Below are positions 24,985-34,983 of a stretch of DNA of 64,000 nt, piece by piece. Each line of letters begins with the position of its first letter. The stretch's first letter is position 1. The notes below the pieces were generated by a model. The model was not told the origin of the DNA. It saw only the letters and a list, made by a program, of their open reading frames with translations, and did no database searches. Both the position numbers and the translations under genes were made by a program. Where the stretch lies: assembly GCA_031213475.1 (NCBI GenBank), contig JARUPZ010000020.1, positions 4,425,313-4,489,312 on the forward strand, written 5' to 3'. The DNA comes from Nereocystis luetkeana (lineage: Eukaryota; Sar; Phaeophyceae; Laminariales; Laminariaceae).

Positions 24985-27900
24985 AGAAGAAGAAGAAGAA
25001 GAAGAAGAAGAAGAAGACGAAGAAGAACAAGAAGAAGAAGAAGAAGGAGAAGAAGAAGAAGAAACGATCATTCAGAAAAAAGAGAACGTCGATAAAAAAA
25101 AAACATCACCCCGCCACAGGCAGCTAAGGCCAACGCCAAGACCGAGACAATGATAGACGCCTCAACCACAAACATCGAACACAAACGCCGCTCGCTCGCA
25201 CTCACGTGAAGTTTGCGGACCACCTGCACCCTCCGCCGCGACTGAAACTCCCGCCCCTCCCTGCCCATCTGCCAGAAGTCCTTCAGAAACTCGGAGCTGT
25301 CTGCTCTTCCTTCACCCGCCTTGTCGTAGAGGCTCACCTGCCGCGTACGTCGGGGTAGCAAGCGGCGGGGGGGGGGGGGGGGGGGGGAGGGGGGAGGGGG
25401 GAGGGGGGGTGTACTCGATAGGAGATGTGTACTCGATCTCATGCATGGCCGTAGTCGTATGACCGGGGGGAGGGGGGGGGGGGGGGGGGGGAGGGGGGAG
25501 GGGGGAGGGGGGGTGTACTCGATAGGAGATGTGTACTCGATCTCATGCATGGCCGTAGTCGTATGACCGGGGGGAGGGGGGGGGAGGGGAGTACTCCTTT
25601 GTCGCTTTCCTTGGCCCTTTGACCGCTGACCACGCCTCCTTTTCGAGACGGAGCGAGTGGGGGAGGGTGTGCGTGCTCATGAGCAGGAGAGGGGGGGCGT
25701 CTAAACCAATATGTTTCGGTGAGCGCAGGCGACACGAAAAACGACGGCTCTCGGGTGTCTTGGACGAGACCTCGTTTGTCGGAAGGTTGTGAGAGAAGCC
25801 TTTCCGTTGCGTAGTTGCTCGCTCTCTTTCTGCAACGCTCCCTCCCCCCCTTAATACATCGCGGCACCCCCCCCCCCCCCGCTGTCGCTTTTCGTTGTGG
25901 TCGCAAAGAGAGAGGGAAATCACCCATCGTGGCAGGAAAACATAGAGCTTGTGATAACGTTTCGGCTTCTCAGCGTCATGCACGAGAAGCTGCACACTCG
26001 ATTCGACACCTCTGCAGCGCGGTCGAATTTTGACAATCGTTGCGCACTATCAAAATCCGAGATCAACGCGCTTTCAAAACCTCAAGCTGGAGGTTCCCTT
26101 GCGCAACATCAACCGGACTCGCACGTGATGTGGGAAAACATCCTCGCGAAACGAAAACCATGTATCGCGGGAAACACGGCGATATTGCGTACGAGTTGTA
26201 GAAACGACAAGCCCAGGGCATCTCCGCCAACGCAACCCGGCGTCACGAAAGCGCCGTGGGAGTCCGCGCCACCCTCATTCTGTTGGGCGAAGCGTCGGTG
26301 ATTCAAACATTACGACAGGATTGGCTCGCTTGCCCGAATCCCCAGGTGTCTCCTCTCACCAATATTCCAAGTTCTTGGGCATTCAGAAGGACTCCGAAAT
26401 GTCTCCTGAACAACTCCTTGAACTGGGTCGGGTCTAGAGACACGCAGTCAAACCCTGCGAGGCGAAAAACCGAAAGCAACGTGCAGCATGGGGTTGGAAG
26501 TAGTCTATGCTGAGAAATTAGGAGAAATTGACCCGAACAGGACGAAAACGCTGCTTCGGTTGGCGGTCACAAAGTCTCACGAAGCTAGCCTCTCCACTCG
26601 CCCTCTCGCATGCACACCCGTTGCGCTGAGCGCCGAGGTTGCGGGCTGTAGAGAGCGTGCCTTCTCCGAGTGCGTCGTGCCGCGAGCGCAAGCGCGGACC
26701 GTTTTCTAAAAGCCTCATGAGACGCAAATGGAGGCTGTGTTTGGGTCAACACCCCCCACTTGATTTGGTCCGAGCCTCCGCTATTTCCTGGCGGCGACGG
26801 GGGGTTTGTCGGCGTGCCGTGATAAACTCGGCGAGGGATTTTGGTTACACCTCAAGCACTGGCAAGGCTTCGCCTCCCCGCCACTCGGACGAGCGCCGCG
26901 TTCCACTAACTATCACACGAAGCGCCTGGTTTGTAATATCGGAAATAGCCCCAGCCCCTGACCTTTTTTAGATAATTGAATAGTCGTGAACGTTGAGCTT
27001 AGCGACTGTCTGCAGCGGAGGCGAACGGAGTGTTGTGCCTCTCATCCCCAATGTGTTGCTAATACGGGGGACCATAGTGAATACCAGGTAGGGCTTATGG
27101 TATACATAAAAAACTACCTGGTATATATTTAACCATTTTTACTAACAATATTTGGTCCTACTAACTGTGGTCCCCCGTAATATTAAAAAAAAACGCACGG
27201 CTTCACTCACCCAACAGGGGCCCGCTCCTGTCCGGATCCCAATTCGTGGCCACCCGTTGCATGCACTTCCTCGCCGAAGCAGCCTCGGGAAGACCGGAAA
27301 GCATCTGCTTCCGCCGTCGGAACTGTCGCGTGGAAACCGCGACTGGCTTTGGCGCTTCTCGGTGTGTTAGCGGGTTTTGAGCGGAACGTGTTCAACTGAG
27401 CGCAGTTGGTCCCGGGGCTGGCTGTGGTTGAATCGCCGAACATTAGAGATTCCGGCTCTTTAGGTGCCAGCGGGCTTGGCAAAGGTTTAACCACTGCGAT
27501 TCTTCATAGGCGCTGACAAAAAAACTTCGCAGGGTACAAAGTGTTACCCGCGGATGCACTCCCCGCTCACCATTTGCCCATATCATTTTATCCAATCAAA
27601 ATACCTAAATCCAATCCGTCCGCACCGCCCTACAACAAACCCCCTACGTGGGCGTTCGACCAAAATGCCGAAACCATACCTGTTCCAAATACCCGAACCA
27701 TTTGTTTCCTCTACGCCTGCTCATGCGTTAGAGCATTTGAGCGCGCGACAAACAGACATCCAGGCCCTCGATCAGTGTCTCCAAGACATAGGTTGGGTCT
27801 CAGCCATAATACCCGCTATCAAAAACTCAGGCCGTGAACTCTTCCACAATGGTACCTGTTAACCTGGCCGTCTCAACTGCTGTAAGAAACACCATTTTAA

Positions 27901-29537
27901 GAGACGTGGCGGTCGTCTGCCTGGGACCGGAGGAGGCTGGGCCCTACCGATACCGGCGACCATCAAGAAACCTCTCTGATGTTTCACGCACATACTATAC
28001 AGTGTTTGCTCGCGTCACACGGAGGTTGTCACAAAGACATGAAGCGCAATGTTGCGTGAGCCGAGGTCGTGTTGCACAGTGTACGTAAGCTGTTGTTGCC
28101 TGGTCGGGTCGCCGTACGACGGCATTTAACCGCTTACGACACACCATTCTGGGCAGAAATATAAGGAGTTCTACGTATTCGGACTAACGTGTATTTTTTT
28201 GTTATCTTTACGATCAGAGCGGTATTTTTTGCCGGCAGAATGACCACGTCGTACATCTCGACCATAATAAATCACACGGGCGGTATGTGTTGTATTTCGG
28301 GGGGGCATATATATGTAGTGAGAACCAGAACTCAGGATGGGCCCAAAAGCCAGGTACACACCCATACATTCACACACCCTGCTGGGTTCTGACTACGATG
28401 TCTCCCCGTAACACGGGGGGCCATAGTTAATAGGACCAAATATTGGTAGTAGAAATGGTTAAAAATATAGGTTTTTATGCATACCGCAGGTCCCATTAAC
28501 TATGGTCCCCCGTAAGAGTAGTTCGTCATGACGAGTTATTTGTTACCAGAGGCAGTACGATATATACCAGGTATATAATAAGAGAGATAAGCATCAGCCG
28601 CCGGCGTTGAACAAACATACTTTTAGCTCTCGACTTTAGAAAGTTTTGCGTTTAACTTTAACTCTTGACGTCAGAAAGTTTAGCTTTTCGTTTAAGTTAA
28701 GTAGGCATTGCAAGAATATTCCTCTCTATGTTACTTGAGACAAAAAGTTTTGTATCGGACTGTGGAGGTGCAGTTCGGCATGCTCGAGCTGTCAAAGGAG
28801 TACCGTACACCGTACGTACGGAAAATCCCACCGCGCTACGTATTGCTGTACCAGGTTCGTATCACTCGTGCGATGTATACACAGCATATATATGCAGCGG
28901 CGAAAGACAACCAACCGCAACGCACCCGACCTTGGCCTACTATTAATAGTATGTTTCGTTCAGGCTCTGTAGGAATATCCCACTCTACAAGTAACTTCAT
29001 GTGTTTTGTGTCGAACTGAGGGTGCAGTTCGGTATGCTCGAGCTTTCGAAGGAGTAGGACCCCCTCCCCCCCTCCCCTTGCTCCCCGTCACCCCACACCC
29101 CAACCGAAATACCCCTCCCCTCACCACATACCGTAATCGTACTTGTGATAAACAGTGAATCCCGCCGTGCTGCGTACGCCGTACTCATGCAGTGTGCAGT
29201 CTACAGAGGGAAGCAGTGAAAGACAACAGCAACGCACCCGGTCTGGGTCCATCTCCAAGCCTGATTTTGCCCTCATGTACGAAGGCAGGGAGGCAAATGA
29301 CACGCTGCTTCTCAAGCTCAACGATGGGTTATAGCCGAAGTCCTGTTCGTCTCCGCTCTTCCCAAAGTCTTCTCCACTGCCCTCCTGCCCCTCCTCCCCC
29401 TCCTCCCCCTCCTCGTGATGATGCTCCGATTTCAAATATTCGTTTTCTTCTTTCGACGAACCGCCACCTGCACCCCGTACGGAGGGCAGCAAGAACTCAG
29501 ACCAACGTCTTCCAGCCATATCATCGTGCTCGCCCAT
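12075..29537 (-). CDS. Triple EF-hand-module protein, family not recognised (gene C)
   Basis: Exons (complement, transcript order): 29238-29537, 27211-27493, about 26570-26705, 26360-26454, 25206-25337, 23338-23454, 22133-22332, 18806-18935, 16926-17045, 15286-15417, about 14583-14729, 14007-14124, 12075-12250; more 3' exons must follow (candidate at 10031-10600). Phases agree from 26.45 kb down to 12.08 kb, apart from one possible GC donor. Three copies of one module are encoded: DPT.F...L...F...L...ELG.L, then a D..-.G.(I/V)D..E EF-hand loop, then F..LGRE.R and a basic helix. The first exon is acidic and Ser-rich; coiled-coil-like basic segments lie between modules. Calcium binding is inferred from the loops. 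A cytoskeletal or ciliary role is only a guess. Splicing between the first two exons is unresolved. Confidence 0.78.
12782..12841. repeat. 30-bp perfect tandem duplication
   Basis: GCTACCGGATGTTGAGAATC with GTTTAGCGC appears twice head to tail. Confidence 0.92.
13625..13737. mobile_element. TIR element M1
   Basis: Diverged copy: TAACGGGGAACCATAGTAAA at the left, CCTATTTACTATGCTCCTCT at the right, with the same ATTGTTAGTAAAAATGAGTA core. Confidence 0.78.
14583..15417 (-). CDS. Gene C EF-hand module 3
   Basis: Exon 15286-15417 (acceptor GCTCGGCAG, donor ACGGAG|GTGCGA) encodes KMDPTAFRAQLLQNFRVRL, CPGELGAIFTTF and the loop DKDKSMLIDGTE, with acids at 1, 3, 9 and 12 but Met instead of Gly at 6. 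The exon starting at 14729 continues LMHEFFRLGREERGKK and a long basic helix to VEQTAAK. Aligning the three modules residue by residue fixes this acceptor. The donor is either GC (AAG|GCAGGA, in phase) or a GTATTC a few codons later (out of phase). Confidence 0.8.
15098..15155. repeat. 27-bp tandem duplication
   Basis: GTCAACTACCAGCTGCTTAC with TGGATAC twice, in a gene C intron close to module 3. Confidence 0.9.
16553..16775 (+). repeat. R1 copy in a gene C intron
   Basis: TTCGCCTCACAAGCGGTTCT through GGTCGGTGAAAACCCGACGT and GCATGACGTCATCA, ending in a run of C. About 20% diverged from the MMS19 copies. Confidence 0.75.
16926..18935 (-). CDS. Gene C linker exons between modules 2 and 3
   Basis: Exon 18806-18935 (phase 2 entry, donor TCGAAG|GTGAGT) completes module 2 with FHALGRERQYAKVAEG and a highly charged helix. 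Exon 16926-17045 (acceptor TTCCGCAG, donor GCTCAG|GTTCGG) encodes CKVKWDYSEEELQRG and YDKVRLGADINRIAQ. The intron between them holds the 5S-like sequence near 17.7 kb. Confidence 0.8.
17635..17790 (+). other. Diverged 5S rRNA-like sequence
   Basis: Shares with 5S rRNA, in order, GTGCGGC near the start, GTGAAGTTAAGCAC (loop region), AGGATGGGGTGACATACCCTGG (the GGATGGGTGACC...CCTGG block) and TCCTCGTTCAGGCGCC near the end, with roughly normal spacing. Extra bases and mismatches argue for a pseudogene or a 5S-derived repeat. It sits in a gene C intron. Confidence 0.45.
18510..18640. mobile_element. Foldback element M4 with duplicated arm
   Basis: The arm CAGCCCCGTTTTGGAGACAA plus ACCACTTAAA is present twice in tandem (33-bp unit), followed by the complementary TTGTCCCCAAAACGGGACTG. 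Confidence 0.78.
19503..19982 (-). other. Open frame inside a gene C intron
   Basis: A 159-codon minus frame, Ser/Arg/Thr-rich, lying in the intron between the 22.1-kb and 18.9-kb exons. Including it would break the conserved EFAFR-FHALGRER spacing of EF-hand module 2, so it is not an exon of the main transcript. It may be a nested gene, an alternative exon or chance. Confidence 0.2.
20300..20410. mobile_element. TIR element M1, inserted in a foldback element
   Basis: TACGGGGGACCATAGTAAAT and TATTTACTGTGGTCCCCCGT ends. The flanks on both sides belong to one M4 foldback element (see findings). Confidence 0.85.
21221..21330. mobile_element. TIR element M1
   Basis: Reverse-oriented core (GGATCTACAGTACACACAAA ... 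AATATTTGGTCCTATTCACC) between ATTGCGGGGGGTCATATTAA and TTGTCCCCCGTAACA. Confidence 0.75.
21430..21470. repeat. AT dinucleotide microsatellite
   Basis: About 20 AT units directly before the M3 element. Confidence 0.95.
21466..21526. mobile_element. Small TIR element M3
   Basis: TACCACTCTGGCCCT ... AGGGACAGAGTGGTA inverted ends, 60 bp. A relative at 49128-49212 (TACCACTCTGTCCCG ... AGGGACAGAGTGATG) has a longer centre. Confidence 0.6.
22133..23454 (-). CDS. Gene C linker helix and EF-hand module 2
   Basis: Exon 23338-23454 (acceptor CCACCACAG, donor ACGGAG|GTACGG) encodes the basic helix ARQIKRSQERVERMSRLKEV and EEDVERALAKITE. Exon 22133-22332 (acceptor CGTGGACAG, donor TTCAG|GTGCTG) encodes GPTMFREQLRTIFGARLTRG and the best loop of the three, DLHRDGMVDAKE, with Asp 1, Asp 5, Gly 6, Val 8, Asp 9 and Glu 12 as in canonical EF-hands. 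Confidence 0.82.
24285..25065. repeat. Long GAA/TTC microsatellite
   Basis: About 780 bp almost purely purine on the plus strand: AAG units with AGG, ACA and AAA variants at 24285-24680, then over 200 bp of almost pure AAG. It lies in a gene C intron, read as CTT in that transcript. The open frames here (poly-Arg, poly-Ser, poly-Phe) are artefacts. Confidence 0.95.
25206..26454 (-). CDS. Gene C EF-hand module 1 (two exons)
   Basis: Exon 26360-26454 (acceptor CCTCGCAG, donor ATATTG|GTGAGA) encodes LDPTQFKELFRRHFGVLLNA. Exon 25206-25337 (acceptor GCGGCAG, donor CTTCAC|GTGAGT) encodes the loop DKAGEGRADSSE and then FLKDFWQMGREGRE. The loop keeps acids at positions 1, 5, 9 and 12 and Gly at 6, so it may be a degenerate calcium site. 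Confidence 0.8.
25365..25650 (-). repeat. Two tandem short R1 ends plus an R2 copy
   Basis: A roughly 104-bp unit (long G/GGGGAG tract plus GTACTCGATAGGAGATGTG...GCCGTAGTCGTATGACC) is present twice, starting its unique part at 25411 and 25515. A GTACTCCTTTGTCGCTTTCC (R2) block follows. It lies in a gene C intron. Confidence 0.8.
27062..27182. mobile_element. TIR element M1
   Basis: TACGGGGGACCATAGTGAAT to CTAACTGTGGTCCCCCGTAA, with two extra ACCAGGTA/TACCTGGTA blocks inside. Confidence 0.8.
27541..27862 (+). other. Open frame, possible mobile-element remnant
   Basis: Plus frame with IQALDQCLQDIGWVSAIIPA and a stop after HNGTC, inside the antisense gene C intron. It resembles a fragment of a helical Gag-like or other element protein, but no diagnostic motif is present. 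Confidence 0.2.
28297..28517. mobile_element. Two TIR-type elements side by side
   Basis: 28411-28517 is an M1 copy (ACGGGGGGCCATAGTTAATA...TAACTATGGTCCCCCGTAA). 28297-28408 is a related type with GTGAGAACCAGAACTCAGGA at one end and GGGTTCTGACTACGATGTCT at the other. Relatives of the second type are at about 23112-23215 and 63421-63500. Confidence 0.72.
28745..29250. repeat. Tandem duplication spanning the exon 1 donor of gene C
   Basis: 28757-28935 and 29010-29250 share GTGCAGTTCGGCATGCTCGAG, the ATCCCACCGCGCTACGTA / ATCCCGCCGTGCTGCGTA block and the GAAAGACAAC..CGCAACGCACCCG donor region. About 75-80% similar with indels. Confidence 0.75.
29238..29537 (-). CDS. Probable first exon of gene C
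   Basis: 100 codons from the ATG to GACCGG|GTGCGT. Begins MGEHDDMAGRRWSEFLLPSV, followed by a His/Glu/Gly-rich acidic stretch and SLRSSVSFASLPSYMRAKSG. The frame is open further upstream, so the start is not certain. Assignment to gene C rests on strand and position, because the junction to the next exon was not resolved. Confidence 0.55.
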
Positions 29538-29795
29538 GGCCTTGTCATGCGGTTGGAGCGGCGTCGCCCATCCAGGGTACGTGTTCTTGTTTTCTGTTGT
29601 GTTGTCTGTCGCGTGATGCGTGATGAGCGATCGAGTCGAGTCAAGAGTCGACTCGGAACATGTTTTCGCATGAAACGAAGTTTTCTCCAAAACGCCTTAA
29701 AATATTAATTGAACTCCATGAGCCTTGAGTTTGAAGTTGAGCACGTCCTGTGAACACCTCCCCTCGCTGGCAGCTGCAAAGTACGGTCTGCTGGC
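29538..29795. promoter_or_regulatory. Putative bidirectional promoter, gene C / sirtuin
   Basis: The 258 bp between the proposed ATG of gene C (minus) and of the sirtuin (plus) are AT-richer in the middle (AAAATATTAATTGAACTCC near 29699). No canonical TATA box is clear. The call rests on gene arrangement. Confidence 0.4.
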
Positions 29796-30026
29796 ATGGC
29801 ACGTGTCCGCAGAATCACAACAGCGGGAACATTTGCCTTGTCAAGAACTCGAGGTACGCTTGCTCTTGTTGGCACTGGTATAACAGCACCTTGGCCTGCG
29901 AATCACAGCAGTCCTACAAGTGGGCCACTTTCAAGAACATGTTCCCAGCAGCCACGATACAATGGGAAGCTCCATTTGTCGTCCGCGGCTGCTAGCCCCT
30001 CAGACTCTACCGATCCCGAGAAAGAG
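29796..30026 (+). CDS. SIRT4: SIRT4-like exon 1 with putative mitochondrial leader
   Basis: 77 codons from the ATG to GAGAAAGAG|GTGGGT, phase 0, joining directly to [15 protein letters not shown]. The first 24 residues hold five Arg and no Asp or Glu. No other upstream exon is needed, and this start makes the protein complete. Confidence 0.72.
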
Positions 30027-33000
30027 GTGGGTGGCTCTACACCAGCTGTATATCGTTTTCGTTCGCTCATGCTCTAGCCAGATTCGAAGCCACGGCTGTC
30101 GGTAAAGTGCTACTGCTGTTGCCTGTTGTGCTCGAATCGATACTCTTTCTGGCTGACTGGACGAATGCCGGCTCTCCTGTACCTGCTGGTACGCAATAAC
30201 GTCGTTCGTACGTGGTAAGGATTGATACTCGTACGAATTTCTGTTTAAATTTCGACGAGCGAGTTCATGGCGATCTACTCCCGTTGTAATTATTGCGAGC
30301 AGGCATATTACTGTACCTGGTACGTAAGTAGTGAGCTCTACCTGTGGTACTTCTGAGCTGCACGTAGACTCTTGCTCCTGGGCACTTGCTGTCCCGTTCA
30401 AGTCGGCTGTACCCTAAACTCTTCACTATACTGTTGTACGAGTTGTGTATACGTCGCACTATTTAATACTGCTGGAGTACATGTACTGGTACTTTGCAAC
30501 GGTTGCGAGACTTTCAGCACTTAGGCCCCGTCTAGACCCCGCGGACCGTGGACCCTTCTGGGCCGATTTTACAGAGTAATTCGGTATGACGACAGCGTAA
30601 TTCGGTATGGCGACATAAAATGTCGGTATGGCGACAGAGTAGTTCGGTATGGCGACTGCGGTGGGCAAGGCTCGCTTACGAACCTGGTGAACAAGAAGCT
30701 GCCGAATTCTCTACAGAGGCACAGGCTCTTTCGTCCGACGAGGGCATATTATACTTGCTCTGTAATACTGCTCATCAGAACGACGAAATATCCCGCGTGC
30801 CCAGAGTCCGATTCTGATTCGACGGAGCGTTTCCCCAGTGGTGCGGCGTTTCGGACACATACGGCGATGGCGCGCGACCGGCATCTGCGATGAAGTCGCT
30901 ATCATCCGGGTCACGCCGCACCTCAGCGCGAACCCCCTCGTAACATCGCCCGTCTCGTCCTTCACCCCGTACGTGTGTTTTCCTGCCAGGCACCATCTCT
31001 GTCCGACTCTGTTCAAAGGCTGCGCGAACTTCTTGACGAGGCGGGAGGCTCTGCGCTGGCTCTCACCGGCGCGGGTATGTCGACCGACAGCGGCATTCCT
31101 GACTACCGTGGACCCCGCGGCTCCTACTCGCGAGGGCACAAGCCAATGACGCACGACGAGTTCTTGTCGTCCGAAGCCAACCGCAAGAGGTGTTCAGAGG
31201 GAGCGGCGAAAAATGGTCCCGTGGTCCGTCGTTGTCCCCAGGGGGGGCATGAGGGGGGTGCATTCGTAGCATCGGACCTTCAATCTCCCCGTACACGTCG
31301 TGTTTGTAACGTAAAACCGTAAGTTGGACCTGAAATATACCAGGTAGGTACGACAGACCTGTGTTGAAACCTTGCCCTGGTATATGCACGAACCGGAGAA
31401 GTGAGTATGGTCACCGTTAAGTGGGAAAGGGTTAATCGCATCGCTGGTGCGGTAGGTAGATTTCTCCGTTTGCGCGTGATGCGGTCGAGCTCCTTTCCTG
31501 CCGCGGTTTTGCCCGCTCTTTTTCTTTCGGTGTCGAGCGTTACACCGGGTGTCCATGTTTGTCCTGGTGCCGTCGCCGCCGCCATCCCTACCACCGCTAC
31601 TGCCGTAGGTATTGGGCCAGGTCCACCTTCGGGTGGAGCAGTTTCAGCAAAGCGAGGCCAAACGCTGCCCACGTCGCTCTCGCCGCGCTCGAAGCGTCGG
31701 GCAAGGTCGGCGGCGTTATCACCCAGGTGAGCATGACAGGCGACGCGGTTTATTCAATTTACTCCCTTTTCCGCGAGGTGCCGCAGTCCCACGGCGATCG
31801 GACTCACGGCCGCTGGTGCCTGCGTGGGACCTTAAGAGTCGCTTGATCGCAGGCCGCCGAGGATAGATGCTGCTGCCGCGGTATGGCGGCGAAGGCGCGC
31901 GTCTTTGCTCGTCCTCGCGTGTAATGACCCAGGTTTCTGTTGCCCTCCATGTTCAGGCGACATAACGTTCGTATGGTTTTGTTGTTGTGTACCTTCCCGT
32001 TGCCTGGCGCCATGGTGGTACCGCGTGGATGGGGGACGAACGGACTGCGCGCGCGGGCGGGCGGTTTTCGCAGAACGTGGATGGCCTTCATCAAAAAGCC
32101 GGGAGCCGGAACGTGGTGGACTTACATGGGAGGAACGACATGGTGAGTTAGCTCAGGCTATCACCAAACTATTGACTGGTAGCTGTGAGTCTAGAGGAGC
32201 TTGCGCTCCAGGGGCGTGGGAAAATAGCCGAAACAAAAAGCGCGCACCCATGGTATGAGGTAAAGGGTAAAGTTCGGAGGGGTGAGATGACGACAGGCAC
32301 ATGTGCGCACCATCAAGGAATCGAACACCAGAGACACCCATTGCTGGTACGTATCCAGCGTGTGAACCAATAGGAAGAGTGAAGGGGACGCTCACCGCGA
32401 AAAATTCGTGACTATTTTCATCGGGCCGTGTGGCCCTATGTGTCTCCGCGCTTAAACTCAACAACACAATGTTCGTTAGAAGTCGCCCCCCCCCCCCTTC
32501 CCCTTCTTCTCTCTCCCCTCTTTTTGCCACTCTCTTTCTTCTCCTTCCGCCCCCCCTCTCCCACCCCCCGCTCGTCTCTCTTACGCCTCTCTCCGTGACG
32601 GGGCCTCGGCCAGCCTCGACCCCCGCGTGGCTCTGTGCCTCCCCCCGTTCTCACGCTCAGCTGACGCGACCGGTTTCTTGCCTCGTGCGCCCAGGTTGAG
32701 TGCATGTCGTGCCAATCCAAGTCCAGTCGAGACGTATACCAGGCCCACCTCGCTCAGCTAAACGCCGCCTGGATAGACAGATACTCCCCGGAGCCGAAAC
32801 CGGGGGAGGCGCCATCGGGCGAAGATCCCAGCGTGGAATTGACCCCCGACGGGGATGCGAAAGTGGAACCTGGGGAATACCTCGGGGAGTTTGTGGTTCC
32901 CGCTTGTGTCAAGTGCGGGGGCGTATTAAAGGTAGGACGGTTCGGCAAAGTATGTGGTAGTGTGCAAGATTTCCCCCCCCCTGGGAGTCGTTGACCGCTG

Positions 33001-34919
33001 GGGGAACTTGCGGCTACGGCTTGGGCCCGGGGTACGGGTAGACGGTTCGGCAAAGTATGTGGTAGTGTGCAAGATTTCCCCCCCCCTGGGAGTCGTTGAC
33101 CGCTGGGGGAACTTGCGGCTACGGCTTGGGCCCGGGGTACGGGTAGGGCGGCGAGGAAACCCGAAAGGTTGCGGTGCGGTGTGCGCGTTTCGATCGTCCC
33201 GAGCTCTCGCTGCCGAGTATGAGCCAAAACTCAAGAGGCGAGTTTTCGATGGGGGCTTCCATACCGCAGTTAGTGGTGGTGCGCTTGGCGAGGCGGTATT
33301 TCCGGCGTTTTTTCTGGCCTGCAGATCGACTTCGACCAGCCTCAGGATGAAACCGCGAGAGCTGCATCGTGCGACGTCCCCATTCGGAACGGTCCTCGCG
33401 GTTTGCAGTGACCTTGACCACGCAAACGTTTGTGGGCGTCGGCTGCCGTCTGTGTTTTTCTTGTATGTCCGCCTTCGCGTAAGTAGAGCACCTCGCGAAG
33501 GGTAGAGGCATCAGCGCTTCGCCGTATATCCGCTGCCAATGCAATATGCCCGGTAACAATTAAGTCTCGTCGTCGTTCCGTGTTATGTATATGTCGTCAA
33601 GGAGGGAGAAACAACGTGTAGTCCCGGTATCACATATCACCAACTATTCTGTGTGCATATCACGGTCATATGTTCGGCTAGAATCGACGTCCCGTCAGTC
33701 CCATAAGCAGCTCGTCTTGACGGCGCCTTGACTGGCCCGCCCCTCGCTCTCTACTAAATCCGTCCGCGCAACCCCTGCATCCCATCCGTTTTTCCCGTCA
33801 CGGCACCCCCCGTCTGCACGCCCTAACCTCTCCAATAAAACGCAGCCGACCGTTGTTTTCTTCGGGGACAACATCCCCCGGCCTCGGGTGGAGGAGACCT
33901 ACCGCATGGTGGACGAGTCAAGCTTGCTCGTTGCCGCGGGTTCATCGTTGCAGGTACTGCTGTGGGGCAGTCCCCGTGTCTCCTGTCTCGTGTCATCGAG
34001 GGCTTCTGCTACTAACTGTGTAGCGGAGTTGCTACTGATACCGATGTTGCTGTTTGTCGTGAAGCCGTCTGTTCGAATACCTGGTGCCGATGCTAGCGCT
34101 GCCGTCCTCGGCTTCATGGTCTCTAGCATCTTCTGACGTTCGATGTTGCCGTTGCTACGAGTAGGATCGTACCTTACCGAGGGGGAGCTGGTTTCACCTT
34201 CGAGGAACATTAGGCTTCGAGTGATTGTACCGGTATCGAGCTGACTTCTAAGCAGACAGCTTCTAGCTCTATTCTCAACGTTTTCAACCGGCCTTGATGC
34301 TTTCGGCTGGGCGCGCAAGCCAGCAATACGCGGAGTTCGATGTGACATCCAATTCTGTGTCTTGCGATTTCGGTGACAGTTGCGCGCGAGGAAAAGAGGG
34401 ATATACCGGTGTCCTGCCCCGAGTCTTTCGACTGAGCTACCAATGCCTTCTGTCTTTACCCAGCGTCACAGGTGTTTTTGTTTTTCGTAAGGATGGCTTT
34501 GATCCGCCCCCCGCATTGACCCTCCAATCGGGTACACACAATGAAATAAAACTACACCTATCACCCCTAGAGGTCAGAAAGAAAAAAATCGCAGGCCTGT
34601 GAATGCGCTGGACGAATTTGGGAAAAAAAAACTACTGGTGCGTTTTTTTTAGTATCTCCCCCCCCCTTCCCCCCTGTCAAGGATATTATTTGTGCGGGGT
34701 GTCATTTTGTTTATCTCGTGTGCTCTTGCTCTATACAGGCCTTTTGTTTACAGTGTTGCACACGCGGTCAGCCTTGGCGGTGGCTTTTTTCGGGACCTAG
34801 GGGGTAGGCGACAGCCTCGCTGAGTGATGCACCGGTTGCGCGCTTGGTGACCAATCCCGTTGTGTTCGCCAGACTACACGGCACGGGTTGACAAAGTTGG
34901 GAGCTTTTTTGTGTTGCTT

Positions 34920-34983
<64 letters not shown>

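Noticed and set aside
24175..25071. Open frames of nearly 300 codons (poly-Ser, poly-Phe, poly-Arg) over the GAA tract
   Set aside because: They arise because AAG/CTT repeats lack stop codons in several frames on both strands; there is no other coding signal.
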